Part shown: piece after piece, positions 1 through 7,781 of the stretch
Layout: the number at the start of each line of letters is the position of its first letter
How positions within the stretch are numbered: position 1 is the first letter of the stretch
From: Sphingomonas metalli
Lineage (GTDB): Bacteria; Pseudomonadota; Alphaproteobacteria; Sphingomonadales; Sphingomonadaceae
Assembly: GCF_014641735.1 (NCBI RefSeq)
Contig: NZ_BMIH01000001.1
Span: 893,001-957,000 of the forward strand
Direction: 5' to 3'
DNA: 64,000 nt
Position numbers and translations under genes: made by a program
The notes under the pieces: generated by a model
What the model was told of the DNA's origin: nothing
The model's database searches: none
The model's input: only the letters and a program-made list of their open reading frames with translations

Positions 1-2
1 CC

Positions 3-1370
3 TATGTGAACCTGCTGCGCGGCGCCGAGTGGCGAGTGCGCGGCTGGGAATATGCTGCCCGCAGCGATCTCGGTACCGACGGCATCCCCAAGCCCGAGCT
101 GGTGGCAGCCCTGCAGCCGCTGGCAATCATCAAGCCGGCGCTGGGCAGCCAGACCCGCGACGTGGCTGCCTTCTGCACCTGGAAGGGCAAGGGCACCGTC
201 ACGATCGAGGGCGCGGTCCATACTGGCCTCCGCTATTCCGACCATCGCGCCGACCTGATCTTCGTCGCCAACCGCGATATGTCGAAGATGACCTGGCTGA
301 AGATCGGGGCGAGCGATCCGGCTGACCCGATTCGCGATCTCGACTGCCGCGCCGCGGCCGATGCCGGCATCACCGACCTCTTCCTGCCGGACGTGGTCGC
401 CTACTACGGTAACTTCGGCACGCTGCGCATGCTCGACGCCTCCGGCGTCAACGGCAGCGGCAAGTGGCGCTGGGAGAGCCGCACGCTGCCGGGCGACCTC
501 ACGCTGGGCGGCGATGGCGGCATGCCGCTCGAGCACCAGGTCGCGCTCGCCGCGGCGGCCGGCGCCGATGCCTGGTACAATCTCAGCTGGAACGCCGACG
601 AGGAGTTCCAGCGCCGCATGGCGCAGCTGATCCATGATGCCACGCCTGCCGATCGGCACGTCTATATCGAGCTGTCCAACGAGACGTGGAATTTCAGCTT
701 CCCAGTCGCCGGCCAGGCCATGACTGACGGCGCGGCGCTCAACCTTTCCGGCGACGGCGACGCCTTCAAGTCGGGCCTGCTGCTCTACGCGCAGCGCGTT
801 GCGGCGCTGATGCGGATCTGGACGCCGATCTTCGCCGACCGCCCCGGACAGCTCGTCCGCGTGGCCGCGACCCAGCAGGACAATCCCTGGACCGCCGGCG
901 TGGTCGTCGGGGAGAGCGGCCTCGGCCGGTCGGGGCTGATCGATGCGCTGGCAGTCGCGCCCTACTTCGGCGCGGCCGTCCCCGCCGCCAACCCGGGCGT
1001 GACCAGCCTCGACACGCTGTTCCCGCTGCTGCGCGCCGACATGACGCGGATCCTCAGCACCAGCCAGGCGCAGAACCGCGCGATCGCGAAGCAGTACGGC
1101 CTGCGGCTCATCTCCTATGAGGGTGGCCAGCACGTCGTCAGCGACAATGTCGACGTCGTCGCCGGGCTCAACCGCGACCCGCGCATGGCCGCGCTCTACG
1201 GGCAGTACATCCCGGAGGCGATCGCCTCGAACGATGCTGACCTCCTGGTGCTGTTCTCGGCGACCGGATCGATCAGCAAGTGGGGCGCCTGGGGCATCCG
1301 GGAATATGCCGGCCAGCCGCGCGCCGACGCGCCCAAGCTCGACGCGGTCCTGACGGTGCTCGGCCGTTAA
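3..1370 (+). CDS. GH-A-like glycoside hydrolase, 5' end outside window
   Basis: The frame is open to the left edge, so the N-terminus is missing; at least 454 residues are visible. Two short motifs resemble the catalytic pair of clan GH-A TIM-barrel glycosidases: ELSNETWN, with Asn-Glu near visible residue 226 (acid/base position), and ISYEGGQH, with Glu near residue 372 (nucleophile position). This would make it a retaining glycosidase, but the substrate cannot be told. It lies inside an element that ends at a tRNA attachment site. It could therefore be a prophage tail-fibre or tailspike enzyme, or carried cargo. The family call rests on motifs only. Confidence 0.6.
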   Translation, partial: YVNLLRGAEWRVRGWEYAARSDLGTDGIPKPELVAALQPLAIIKPALGSQTRDVAAFCTWKGKGTVTIEGAVHTGLRYSDHRADLIFVANRDMSKMTWLKIGASDPADPIRDLDCRAAADAGITDLFLPDVVAYYGNFGTLRMLDASGVNGSGKWRWESRTLPGDLTLGGDGGMPLEHQVALAAAAGADAWYNLSWNADEEFQRRMAQLIHDATPADRHVYIELSNETWNFSFPVAGQAMTDGAALNLSGDGDAFKSGLLLYAQRVAALMRIWTPIFADRPGQLVRVAATQQDNPWTAGVVVGESGLGRSGLIDALAVAPYFGAAVPAANPGVTSLDTLFPLLRADMTRILSTSQAQNRAIAKQYGLRLISYEGGQHVVSDNVDVVAGLNRDPRMAALYGQYIPEAIASNDADLLVLFSATGSISKWGAWGIREYAGQPRADAPKLDAVLTVLGR

Positions 1371-1501
1371 CCTTCGATGTGGCGCGGCGGTCTCATGGAT
1401 CGTTGCGCCACATCAACCGCGCTGATCCAGATCGCATATTCGCATATCTATCGCAGCTAGGATCCTGTCCTTCACTCGACGTCGCCAGCCTCACGCCGGC
1501 G

Positions 1502-1666
1502 ATGCGACTGGAAGGGAAAGCATTGTCACGCATCATCGCCTGGATCCGTCGCTGGCTTCGCGGGGCGGAGGCCATCCGAAACGCGCCGAAGGGCCGATGC
1601 GCGATCTGCGGCACCTCGACACCAGACGATAATATCTGCGCCGGCTGCGGCCCGGGCGGCTGGTAG
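1502..1666 (+). CDS. Small zinc-ribbon-like protein (54 aa)
   Basis: ATG at 1502. The N-terminal half is basic and Trp/Arg-rich (IIAWIRRWLRG). The C-terminal half has two CxxC pairs (CAIC and CAGC) spaced like a zinc ribbon. The function is unknown. Small zinc-ribbon proteins are common in phages and integrated elements, which fits the location. A longer reading of the same frame from 1280 overlaps the upstream gene and is unlikely. Confidence 0.45.
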   Translation: MRLEGKALSRIIAWIRRWLRGAEAIRNAPKGRCAICGTSTPDDNICAGCGPGGW

Positions 1667-1849
1667 CTAGCTGCGCGCGCTCTCGATCGCGGCGTCCGCC
1701 AGCTGGCGCATCAGCTGCTGCCAATAGTCCGGCGCCCGCTCCCAGGGTACGTCCTCGAGGTGGCCGTTGCGCCGGCTCTCCCATAGGTCACCGGCGATCT
1801 TCTCGCGTAGCGACTCATGATCGTTCGTGGTGCAGATCCGACACGCCAT
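1667..1849 (-). CDS. Small hypothetical protein (60 aa)
   Basis: The protein starts MACRICTTNDHES, with a CxxC pair at residues 3-6, and continues as an acidic, Trp-containing helical sequence. Its stop codon directly abuts the end of the convergent zinc-ribbon ORF. Nothing recognisable by family. It is listed because composition and codon pattern look protein-like and it fills the gap between two plus-strand genes of the element. Confidence 0.4.
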   Translation of the reverse strand: MACRICTTNDHESLREKIAGDLWESRRNGHLEDVPWERAPDYWQQLMRQLADAAIESARS

Positions 1850-1890
1850 GCGGGTTGATTACCGTTCCCGCTTCGTTCCATCAAGGCGCG

Positions 1891-2205
1891 ATGCGGAGCG
1901 CGGAGCGAATCAAGTTGGAGCTGGCGGTGGCGGTACTGCGCCAGGCGATCGGCCGCGATGATCCCGCCGCGGTCCGCTCCGAGGCGATCCGCCTGGCGCT
2001 GCGCGTCCTATGGCCGCACTGCCGCGAGCGGTGGCCGCTGGTGACGTTCTGGGAGTCGGGGCAGCAGGACAACGATATCGGCCGCACCCAGGGCGTGACG
2101 GCCGCCTTCAACGCGATCGTGCGGCAGCTGCGTCTGGCGGGGGCCTATGGGACAGAAGAACCCGGCCGATCATCCCGACCAGCAATGCCGCCAGCACGGC
2201 AGTGA
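1891..2205 (+). CDS. Small hypothetical protein of the element (104 aa)
   Basis: The ATG at 1891 is preferred over the TTG at 1855 because an AAGG-type ribosome site precedes it. The product is a soluble, helix-rich protein; the middle section (PLVTFWESGQQDNDIG) looks like ordinary coding sequence, while the last 18 residues are low complexity. No family recognised. A small membrane ORF overlaps its 3' end on the other strand, so one of the two boundaries may be wrong. Confidence 0.4.
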   Translation: MRSAERIKLELAVAVLRQAIGRDDPAAVRSEAIRLALRVLWPHCRERWPLVTFWESGQQDNDIGRTQGVTAAFNAIVRQLRLAGAYGTEEPGRSSRPAMPPARQ

Positions 2206-2227
2206 CGAGGAGCAGGCGGCGGTGCAT
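2108..2227 (-). CDS. Possible small membrane protein (39 aa)
   Basis: Translated directly from the minus strand. The start is MHRR, followed by a hydrophobic run (LLLVTAVLAALLVGMIG) and a Pro/Ala-rich tail. One N-terminal transmembrane segment with a short exposed tail is the shape of small phage lysis or spanin-type proteins, but no motif proves this. No clear ribosome binding site is seen, and it overlaps the 104-aa gene on the other strand. Speculative. Confidence 0.22.
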   Translation of the reverse strand: MHRRLLLVTAVLAALLVGMIGRVLLSHRPPPDAAAARSR

Positions 2228-2294
2228 GCCGGCCGCGTAGCAGCTCGGCATGTCTCCGATGTGAATTGCTAGGCAGGCCGTCCCCGAAGCCAGA

Positions 2295-2480
2295 TTATGC
2301 GGTCACTGACCCGATCTCTTCGCCCGACCCTTCTGCGGCAACCCAAGGCGACTCCGGGCCGAAATCCGACCCCATTACGACCCACTCTCCCGGCGCCCGC
2401 TCCTTAGGATAGAAGGATATTCCCGCGGAGCCCTCTGCGGTCATCCGGAGCGCGGATGCTTCGGCTTCTGCTTTCGTCAT
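2295..2480 (-). CDS. Small hypothetical protein (61 aa)
   Basis: A 61-residue acidic protein beginning MTKAEAEASALRM. The composition is typical of a folded small protein (ISFYPKERAPGEWVVMG). No family recognised. It stands alone between the small genes of the element and a roughly 400-bp stretch with no convincing gene. Confidence 0.35.
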   Translation of the reverse strand: MTKAEAEASALRMTAEGSAGISFYPKERAPGEWVVMGSDFGPESPWVAAEGSGEEIGSVTA

Positions 2481-2885
2481 CGTTGCATTCTAGCAATTGC
2501 AGTCGATCGCGCCCAGCGGCAGCAGCGGGCTGCAAGCCAACCGCCTTCAGTCCACCTTGTTCGAGCCCTGTCCGCATGGCATGCCGCCCGGGCCACCCGG
2601 AGCTTAGCCGCGACGGATGGTCCCCGCGCGGGGTCTCAGGCTGACCGGTTCGCCGGGTGGCCTGCGAAATAGAAGACCTTCGGGGAATACGCGGGGCGCA
2701 GACGCCTGAGCTGCGCGGCTAACCACCCGGTACCAGGTGGTGCGCCAGGCGACCCGCCAGCGTGTTCCCCGAAGCCACCACCACCCAGATCCTGCGGCCG
2801 CAAAGGCCAGGACCCTGCCGATCGCGTCGATCGGCGGCCACTCAGCGCGCGTAGCCGACGTGCTCCTCACCAGAGAGCTGAGCCA
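2481..2885. other. Stretch of the element without a convincing gene
   Basis: About 400 bases upstream of the methyltransferase. A minus-strand reading frame at 2604-2870 (88 codons, GTG start) contains a Trp-rich segment (GSGWWWLRG), but its ends are Arg/Pro-rich and look like shadow sequence, so it is not called. The stretch also holds a 20-bp near-perfect palindrome at 2722-2741, listed separately. Confidence 0.4.
2722..2741. promoter_or_regulatory. 20-bp near-perfect palindrome
   Basis: ACCACCCGGTACCAGGTGGT differs from its reverse complement at one symmetric pair. It lies 145 bp upstream of the methyltransferase gene in otherwise non-coding sequence of the element. It could be an operator for an element-borne repressor. 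This is inference from symmetry only. Confidence 0.3.
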
Positions 2886-3674
2886 ATGCCCATCACCGCA
2901 AACCCTCCCGCGGCTTACCTCGGGGGCAAGCGCAACCTTGCGCGCCGCCTATGCGCGCTCATCGAGACGATCGACCACCGCCAATATATCGAGCCGTTCG
3001 TCGGCATGGGCGGCGTGTTCCTGCGCCGCGCAACGCACGCGCCGATCGAGGTCATCAACGATCTGTCCGGTGACGTCGCCAACCTCTTCCGCGTCGTGCG
3101 CCGGCACTATGAGCCGCTCGTCGACGCACTCCGCTGGCTTCCCGCCAGCCGGGACGAGTTCGACCGCCAGCTTCGCATGGATCCGGAGGCGCTCACCGAT
3201 ATCGAGCGGGCGGTCCGATTCCTCTACGTCCAGCGCCTGGCGTTCGGCGGCCGCGTCGAGGGGCGCACGTTCGGCGTCCGGAAGGATCAGTCGTCGCGGA
3301 TCCAGCTGTCCCGCCTGCGGGCAGATCTGCGCGCGCTCAGCCGTCGCCTCGAGCCGGTGACGATCGAGCGCCTGCCCTACCAGGACGTGCTGCGCCGCTA
3401 TGACGGGCCCAAGGCGCTCTTCTATCTCGACCCGCCCTATGATGAGACCGAGGGATATGGCGTCGCCTTCGGCCGCGACGAATATGTCCGCATGGCCGAC
3501 CAGCTCGCCGGCATCGCCGGGCAATTCGTGCTGTCGATCAACGCGACCGACTTCGTGCGCGAGACCTTCGCTCGTTTCTCGATCGAGGAGGTCGACACGA
3601 CCTGGACGCTCGCATCGGCGACTGCCGGCGCCAAGCGCGTGACCGAGCTGATTATCCGCAGTGCGCCGCGCTAA
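2886..3674 (+). CDS. D12-class N6-adenine DNA methyltransferase
   Basis: A 262-aa protein of the Dam/D12 class, which transfers a methyl group from S-adenosylmethionine to the N6 of adenine in DNA. Near the N-terminus are AAYLGGKRN and IEPFVGMGGVF, the FxGxG-type cofactor motif (residues about 10-45). The catalytic DPPY motif is in FYLDPPYDETEG near residue 180. No restriction endonuclease gene is next to it, so it reads as an orphan methylase. In phages and islands such enzymes usually protect against host restriction or change regulation; that role is inferred. It stands between small unknown genes and the integrase. Confidence 0.92.
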   Translation: MPITANPPAAYLGGKRNLARRLCALIETIDHRQYIEPFVGMGGVFLRRATHAPIEVINDLSGDVANLFRVVRRHYEPLVDALRWLPASRDEFDRQLRMDPEALTDIERAVRFLYVQRLAFGGRVEGRTFGVRKDQSSRIQLSRLRADLRALSRRLEPVTIERLPYQDVLRRYDGPKALFYLDPPYDETEGYGVAFGRDEYVRMADQLAGIAGQFVLSINATDFVRETFARFSIEEVDTTWTLASATAGAKRVTELIIRSAPR

Positions 3675-3761
3675 GGCTGGGGTATCTCGGCCGCGAAACA
3701 GGGGTATCGAGCGGCTATAAGCCGCAGAAATGCGCGGTCGCGGCGGAGGACCTCTCCGCCG

Positions 3762-3992
3762 TCAATGATCCGAAATCTCGACTGTAACGCTCACGCGTCT
3801 GGCTTCGCTCTTGTGCCGATCATAGACGGTTGCAGTTACGATCGTCTTGCCGAACTCCTCTTTAGGACCATCGCTCAGTACCGCGAAAATGGCTCGCATC
3901 GCTGAGCTACATGCTGCTGAAAGATCACGCTCGAGGTGATCCGCCGTTGCAGCGATCTCCCCGCAATCTAATCGAACTAGGAACTGCCGCAT
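3762..3992 (-). CDS. Small hypothetical protein, DUF6894-like (76 aa)
   Basis: A 76-residue protein beginning MRQFLVRLDCGE, followed by a helical Ala-rich middle and a Val-rich C-terminal strand (RRVSVTVEIS). The order strand, helix, strand resembles the DUF6894 family, common as small proteins in alphaproteobacteria, but the match is by eye. In-frame ATGs at 4028 and 4040 are alternative starts. The same frame runs on through the integrase as a shadow; only this part lies outside another gene. It is divergent from the integrase. Confidence 0.5.
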   Translation of the reverse strand: MRQFLVRLDCGEIAATADHLERDLSAACSSAMRAIFAVLSDGPKEEFGKTIVTATVYDRHKSEARRVSVTVEISDH

Positions 3993-4046
3993 CGAGCGAC
4001 TCTGCTCGCAGGTTTCGACCGCGGCCATAATCAGGATCATAAGTCG

Positions 4047-5300
4047 ATGCTGACAAACGCCGCGGTGAAAGCCGCGCGGCCGCAGGCGCGCGCCTACAAG
4101 ATCTTCGACGGACACGGCCTGTTCCTGTTCGTGGCGCCGACCGGGCTGCGTTCCTTCCGCATGCGCTTCCGCCTCGCCGGCAAGGAGCAGCTGCTGACGA
4201 TCGGCACCTGGCCCGAGCTGTCGCTTGTCGACGCTCGGGCCCGCTGCGAGGTTGCGCGCGAGCAGCTCGGCCGCGGCGAGGATCCGCGCACCGCCGGCGC
4301 GGCGTCCGCGGCCGAGATGACCGTCGAGCGCGCGGCGCGCGCCTGGCACGCGCACCGCCGGGGCGACTGGACGCCGGTCCACGCGGCCGACGTTATTGCC
4401 AGCCTTGAGCGAGACATCTTCCCGGCGATCGGAGCGATGCCGCTCGACCAGGTCACTCGGCCGATCGTGCTGAAAACTCTGCGCGCGATCGAGGCGCGTG
4501 GCCGCGTGGAAACGGCGCGCCGGATCCAGCAGCGCGTCAACGCGGTCTTCGCCTTCGCCCGATCGGAGGGCTGGTGCGATCACGATCCCGCCGGCGACGT
4601 CGCCGAGGCGCTGAAGCGCGCCCGCGCCCCGCGGCGCCAGCCGGCGATCGTCGACGCCGGCGAGCTGCGCCAACTGCTCGCCGCGGCCGAGCTGGTCGAC
4701 GCGCCGATCGCGGTGAAGCTCGCCTCGCGCTTCCTCGCTTTGACCGCGGTCCGCCTCGCCGCGGTGCGCGGCGCGCGTTGGTCGGAGATCGAGGACCTGG
4801 ACGGTGCGGCGCCGATCTGGCGCGTGCCGGCCGCGCGCATGAAGCTGGCGGCGGCGAAGAAGGCGGACGCGTCGAACGATCACCTGGTCCCGTTGTCGCC
4901 GGCAGCCGTGGAGGTTCTCAGATACGTGCGCGCGCGCGTATCTCCTGACATTCCCGTCCTGCACATCTTCCCCGGTACCGGCGACGCGGCGCCGATCGCC
5001 GAGGGCGCGATCGGCCGGCTCTATCAGCGGGCCGGCTATGCCGGCCGGCATGTGCCGCACGGCTGGCGCGCCAGCTTCTCGACCATCCTCAACGAGCGGC
5101 TGCCCGGCGAGCGCGGCGCGATCGATCGCGCGCTGGGGCATGTCGGCGGCGGGCGGGACGACGAAGCCGAGGGGATCAACCGCAAGGTCGAAGGCGCGTA
5201 CAACCGCGCCGCTCACCTGCCCCGCCGGCGCCGCCTGTTCGAGGAATGGGCCGCGATCCTCGCGGCCGACGATTGCGCCGGGGGCGACGCCAGCGGATAG
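4047..5300 (+). CDS. Tyrosine site-specific integrase, P4 type
   Basis: A 417-aa integrase. The N-terminus (LTNAAVKAARPQ..KIFDGHGLFLFV..GLRSFRMRF) is the DUF4102 arm-binding domain of P4-like integrases. The C-terminal catalytic domain shows the Arg in LTAVRLAAVRG, the HxxR box in HGWRASFST, a His in RALGHVGG and the nucleophilic Tyr in VEGAYNRA. It catalyses integration and excision of the element at a tRNA gene. The matching attachment site, a tRNA-Val 3' half, lies 1.3 kb downstream at 6583-6629. All catalytic residues are present, so it is probably active. Confidence 0.95.
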   Translation: MLTNAAVKAARPQARAYKIFDGHGLFLFVAPTGLRSFRMRFRLAGKEQLLTIGTWPELSLVDARARCEVAREQLGRGEDPRTAGAASAAEMTVERAARAWHAHRRGDWTPVHAADVIASLERDIFPAIGAMPLDQVTRPIVLKTLRAIEARGRVETARRIQQRVNAVFAFARSEGWCDHDPAGDVAEALKRARAPRRQPAIVDAGELRQLLAAAELVDAPIAVKLASRFLALTAVRLAAVRGARWSEIEDLDGAAPIWRVPAARMKLAAAKKADASNDHLVPLSPAAVEVLRYVRARVSPDIPVLHIFPGTGDAAPIAEGAIGRLYQRAGYAGRHVPHGWRASFSTILNERLPGERGAIDRALGHVGGGRDDEAEGINRKVEGAYNRAAHLPRRRRLFEEWAAILAADDCAGGDASG

Positions 5301-5497
5301 ATCGGCACGGATCCTGCTCGTCCCCCCCGATAGCCCCGGGGCGGCGCAAGCCGCCACGCTCCGACCGCCGATTCTTGGCGATCGGATGGATAGGTCGGGC
5401 CCTTTCGGCCTGGGGGGACCGTCATATCGGAGCATGGACCCGCCTAAGCGGGGCCATTCCTCATCTCCTTAGATCCTGAAGGTGGATAGAGCACATT

Positions 5498-6349
5498 CTA
5501 TGTGTTCGCGTTTGCGAGCATGGCGTCGACCCGGGCGAGCGCAGCGCGTAGAGCGGGCGACTGGATCTCGGCCGTTGGAGCTTCGCTCATGGCCCGCGCG
5601 GCAGCGTTGCCGAGCCGGCGCATCTTGGCCGCCAGGATCTGGGCGAAGCGTTGCCAGACCTTCGGGGCCATTCGGCGCCGGTTGTCGAAGAAATAGGCGT
5701 TGGACGTCTGCTCGCGCTGTGGTGCGAATTCGCCGTCGTTGCCGGTCTTGATCGTTCGCCGAACCCAATCGATGAAGCCGTGGTGCTTCAGCCGGCGTAG
5801 CGCGGCGACCACGCTGTTGCGGTGACAGGCGGCCTTGGCCGCGATCGCCTCGATCGCCGGGAACAGCCGGCCGGTCTTGAAGTCGACGAAGCGCAGCAGC
5901 GCCTTCAGGACGCGCAGGTCGACCAGCTGCAGGCGCTGGCGGCCAGTCTCGATCAGCTCGCGCAGCGGCGCCAGCTCCTGCCGTATCGTCGCAGCGCGGC
6001 CGACCGGCAGTCCGCCGGCGTCCAGCTCGGCCGAAAGCGCGTCAAATCGCGCCCGCGCCTCGCGCAGCTTGGCTGCCGGCGTCTCCCGCCTCCCCAGCTC
6101 GAACAGCTCCTCCGCCGATGTGAGCAGCGCCTCGCGGTGCGCTAGCCCCTCCCCAGTCGTGCCGTCGCCTATGCGCCCCCATGGCTTCGCCCGGGGATCG
6201 TCCTGATCGTAACTGTCGCGGCGGGGCACGCGGCGCCCCTCGCCCTGGTCCGGGCCGCGCCGGGTCTTGGTCAATGCGCCAGCGGCGCCCTTCAGCAGAT
6301 TTGCGACGTCGCGTCGTGAAGGCGCGCCAGTCGAGGAGGTATACGACAT
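5498..6349 (-). CDS. Winged-helix DNA-binding protein, possible replication initiator
   Basis: A 283-aa protein. The central part has a helix-turn-helix (LFPAIEAIAAKAACHRNSV followed by a recognition helix and GFIDWVRR) of the type in replication initiator and plasmid-type helix-turn-helix proteins of alphaproteobacterial mobile elements. Coiled helices rich in Arg, Glu and Leu precede it, and a basic C-terminal tail follows. ATG 6349 was chosen because GGGAG lies just upstream; an in-frame ATG at 6424 lacks a ribosome site. It sits between integrase and attR, convergent with the integrase. The exact role (replication, excision control or repressor) is not shown by the sequence. Confidence 0.65.
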   Translation of the reverse strand: MSYTSSTGAPSRRDVANLLKGAAGALTKTRRGPDQGEGRRVPRRDSYDQDDPRAKPWGRIGDGTTGEGLAHREALLTSAEELFELGRRETPAAKLREARARFDALSAELDAGGLPVGRAATIRQELAPLRELIETGRQRLQLVDLRVLKALLRFVDFKTGRLFPAIEAIAAKAACHRNSVVAALRRLKHHGFIDWVRRTIKTGNDGEFAPQREQTSNAYFFDNRRRMAPKVWQRFAQILAAKMRRLGNAAARAMSEAPTAEIQSPALRAALARVDAMLANANT

Positions 6350-6530
6350 CGTGTCGGCTCCCGGATGGGAAGTCGATGGGCGCACGAAAGCGCCGGCCGA
6401 AACGGTGTCGTCGACCGCGCGCATACGTGATGGCGATGGCGTGCGGTGCGCCTAGATGTCAGTGGTGGGCTTCGGCGCAGTTTCGGCGTCGGCCGAAATC
6501 ACGCACGAGTTTCCGCGGCTTTTTGCGGGG

Positions 6531-6588
6531 TCAACGAGGGCGCCGGAAGTCAGAAACCGGCGGAAATCCGCGCTAGCGCCTTCGTTGA
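6531..6588. repeat. Inverted repeat flanking the crossover end of attR
   Basis: Arms at 6531-6543 and 6576-6588 pair at 12 of 13 positions. Between them GCCGG (6542-6546) and CCGGC can form an inner stem. The right arm overlaps the first bases of the tRNA-derived repeat. Inverted core arms near the strand-exchange point are usual for tyrosine recombinases, so this is a candidate integrase or excisionase binding structure. Confidence 0.45.
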
Positions 6589-6629
6589 CATCGCAGGGGT
6601 CGCAAGTTCAATCCTTGCCACGCCCACCA
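6583..6629 (+). other. attR: 3' half of tRNA-Val(GAC)
   Basis: The 47 bases carry a tRNA 3' half. The anticodon loop TTGACAT has anticodon GAC (Val). It is followed by the 3' anticodon stem CGCAG, a T-arm GCAAG/TTCAATC/CTTGC, the acceptor strand CACGCCC, discriminator A and encoded CCA. The bases before the anticodon loop (CTTCG) no longer pair fully with CGCAG, and no 5' half with GGGCGTG is present, so this is a fragment and not a working tRNA. It is the right attachment site left by integration into the 3' end of tRNA-Val. The intact gene should lie left of the window at the other end of the element. Confidence 0.88.
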
Positions 6630-6630
6630 T

Positions 6631-6673
6631 CGACGGACCTGCCACGGGTTTCGACCCGGCAGGTCCGTCGTTT
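6631..6673 (+). terminator. Rho-independent terminator of the tRNA-Val gene
   Basis: A perfect 13-bp stem pairs 6631-6643 with 6658-6670, and the loop holds a further GGGT/ACCC stem closed by TTCG. TTT follows. It starts one base after the CCA of the tRNA fragment, so it is the native terminator of the target tRNA and marks the start of core chromosome. Confidence 0.85.
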
Positions 6674-6720
6674 CCCCCCCAAGAGCGTCGGCACGGATCG
6701 CCAAGACCCGCAGCAGCGGT

Positions 6721-7689
6721 TCAGCCTTGGGCTGCGTTTAGCAGATCGAACCTGTATCGCGCGATGAAGGCTGGGAGATCGGCCGGGGATGCGATGGACA
6801 CGCTCGGCGCGGCGGCGTCGGCGCTGGCGTCACTCGACACCTTGACCCAGCCATAGCCCGCACTCTCGGTGACATAGAGGATCAGCCGCTCGATCGCATG
6901 CTGCAGTGTCCCGCTGACCTGACCCAGCTCCGCGGGAAAGTCGTTCGGCTGAAGTCGCAGGTCCAGCAGGGGCTTGAGCGCTGCGGGCCGGAACCAGAAC
7001 ATCGATCCGGACGGCATGTCCAGCACAAGTCGCGGAGAGAGCGCGATCCCCATCCTCTTGGCGAGTCCCCTGGCCAGCCGATAGTTGCCGTCCCAACTGA
7101 TCAGATGCCGTATCGGCGCGAAATGCTGCGCCATCACGATCCCGATCGAGGGATCGGTCGCGAAGACGGCGAGGATGCTCGCAACGGTCGCCGGCGAGCC
7201 GACCAGCGACTGCGTTAGCGACTCGAACCATTGCCGGCCGATCGTCGAGGTCAGGCTTCGCTTGCTATGCAGATAGAGGATCAGGTCATAGCCATCGTAG
7301 ACATCGGTGAAGGTCGTCAACTTGGGCGCGATATCCCGGCCGCGATTGTCGCAGAGGCGGACATCGACCCTTCCCCCGGACCATGTCGAAAATGCCCGCT
7401 CGATGATCGCCGACTTTTCGGCGGTGTCGGTCGAGATATAGACATCCACCGGACGGGGAATGTTCGCCATCAGCTGCTTCAGCTCGTCGGCCATCTCTTC
7501 ATGGAAGAGGTGGCAGATGACGGCGATGCGGCCATCGAACCCCGGATCGACCTCATAGTCGAACGGCACCAGCATGCTGGCATCGGGCGCGCCGTCCGGC
7601 CGGGGACGCCCCCTGACGCTGAGCGCTTCGATCATCCCCCGCGCGATGCGGCGCTTGATCTTCGCGACGATGCGGTTTGCTGCAGGCAT
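6721..7689 (-). CDS. RgpF-like rhamnan synthesis protein (first)
   Basis: A 322-aa protein of the rhamnan synthesis F family. Visible family features are the N-terminal segment IAVICHLFHEEMADEL, NRGRDIAPKL near residue 115, DLILYLHSKRS near residue 135, and SGSMFWFRPAALKPL in the C-terminal third. RgpF-type proteins act in assembly of rhamnose-containing or other cell-surface polysaccharides, probably as glycosyltransferases in the cytoplasm. It is next to a second, diverged RgpF-like gene on the same strand, 92 bp apart. The first core gene next to the integrated element, it may belong to a variable surface-glycan spot. Confidence 0.75.
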   Translation of the reverse strand: MPAANRIVAKIKRRIARGMIEALSVRGRPRPDGAPDASMLVPFDYEVDPGFDGRIAVICHLFHEEMADELKQLMANIPRPVDVYISTDTAEKSAIIERAFSTWSGGRVDVRLCDNRGRDIAPKLTTFTDVYDGYDLILYLHSKRSLTSTIGRQWFESLTQSLVGSPATVASILAVFATDPSIGIVMAQHFAPIRHLISWDGNYRLARGLAKRMGIALSPRLVLDMPSGSMFWFRPAALKPLLDLRLQPNDFPAELGQVSGTLQHAIERLILYVTESAGYGWVKVSSDASADAAAPSVSIASPADLPAFIARYRFDLLNAAQG

Positions 7690-7781
7690 CAGGCATATTC
7701 CCGTAAGGATGATCAGAGTGACGACGCGACGTGAAGAGTTGGTGGGCGCGCAGGATCGCCCTTCTCAGCCCTCGCGCGGCG

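Noticed and set aside
3993..5435. Long minus-strand ORF antisense to the integrase
   Set aside because: Arg/Ala/Pro-rich shadow of the GC-rich integrase codons. Only its last 76 codons, outside the integrase, look like a protein and were kept as 3762-3992.
6540..6629. Complete tRNA gene at the right end of the element
   Set aside because: No 5' acceptor strand GGGCGTG and no D-arm within 80 bases upstream, and the anticodon stem has a mismatch. Only the 3' half is present.
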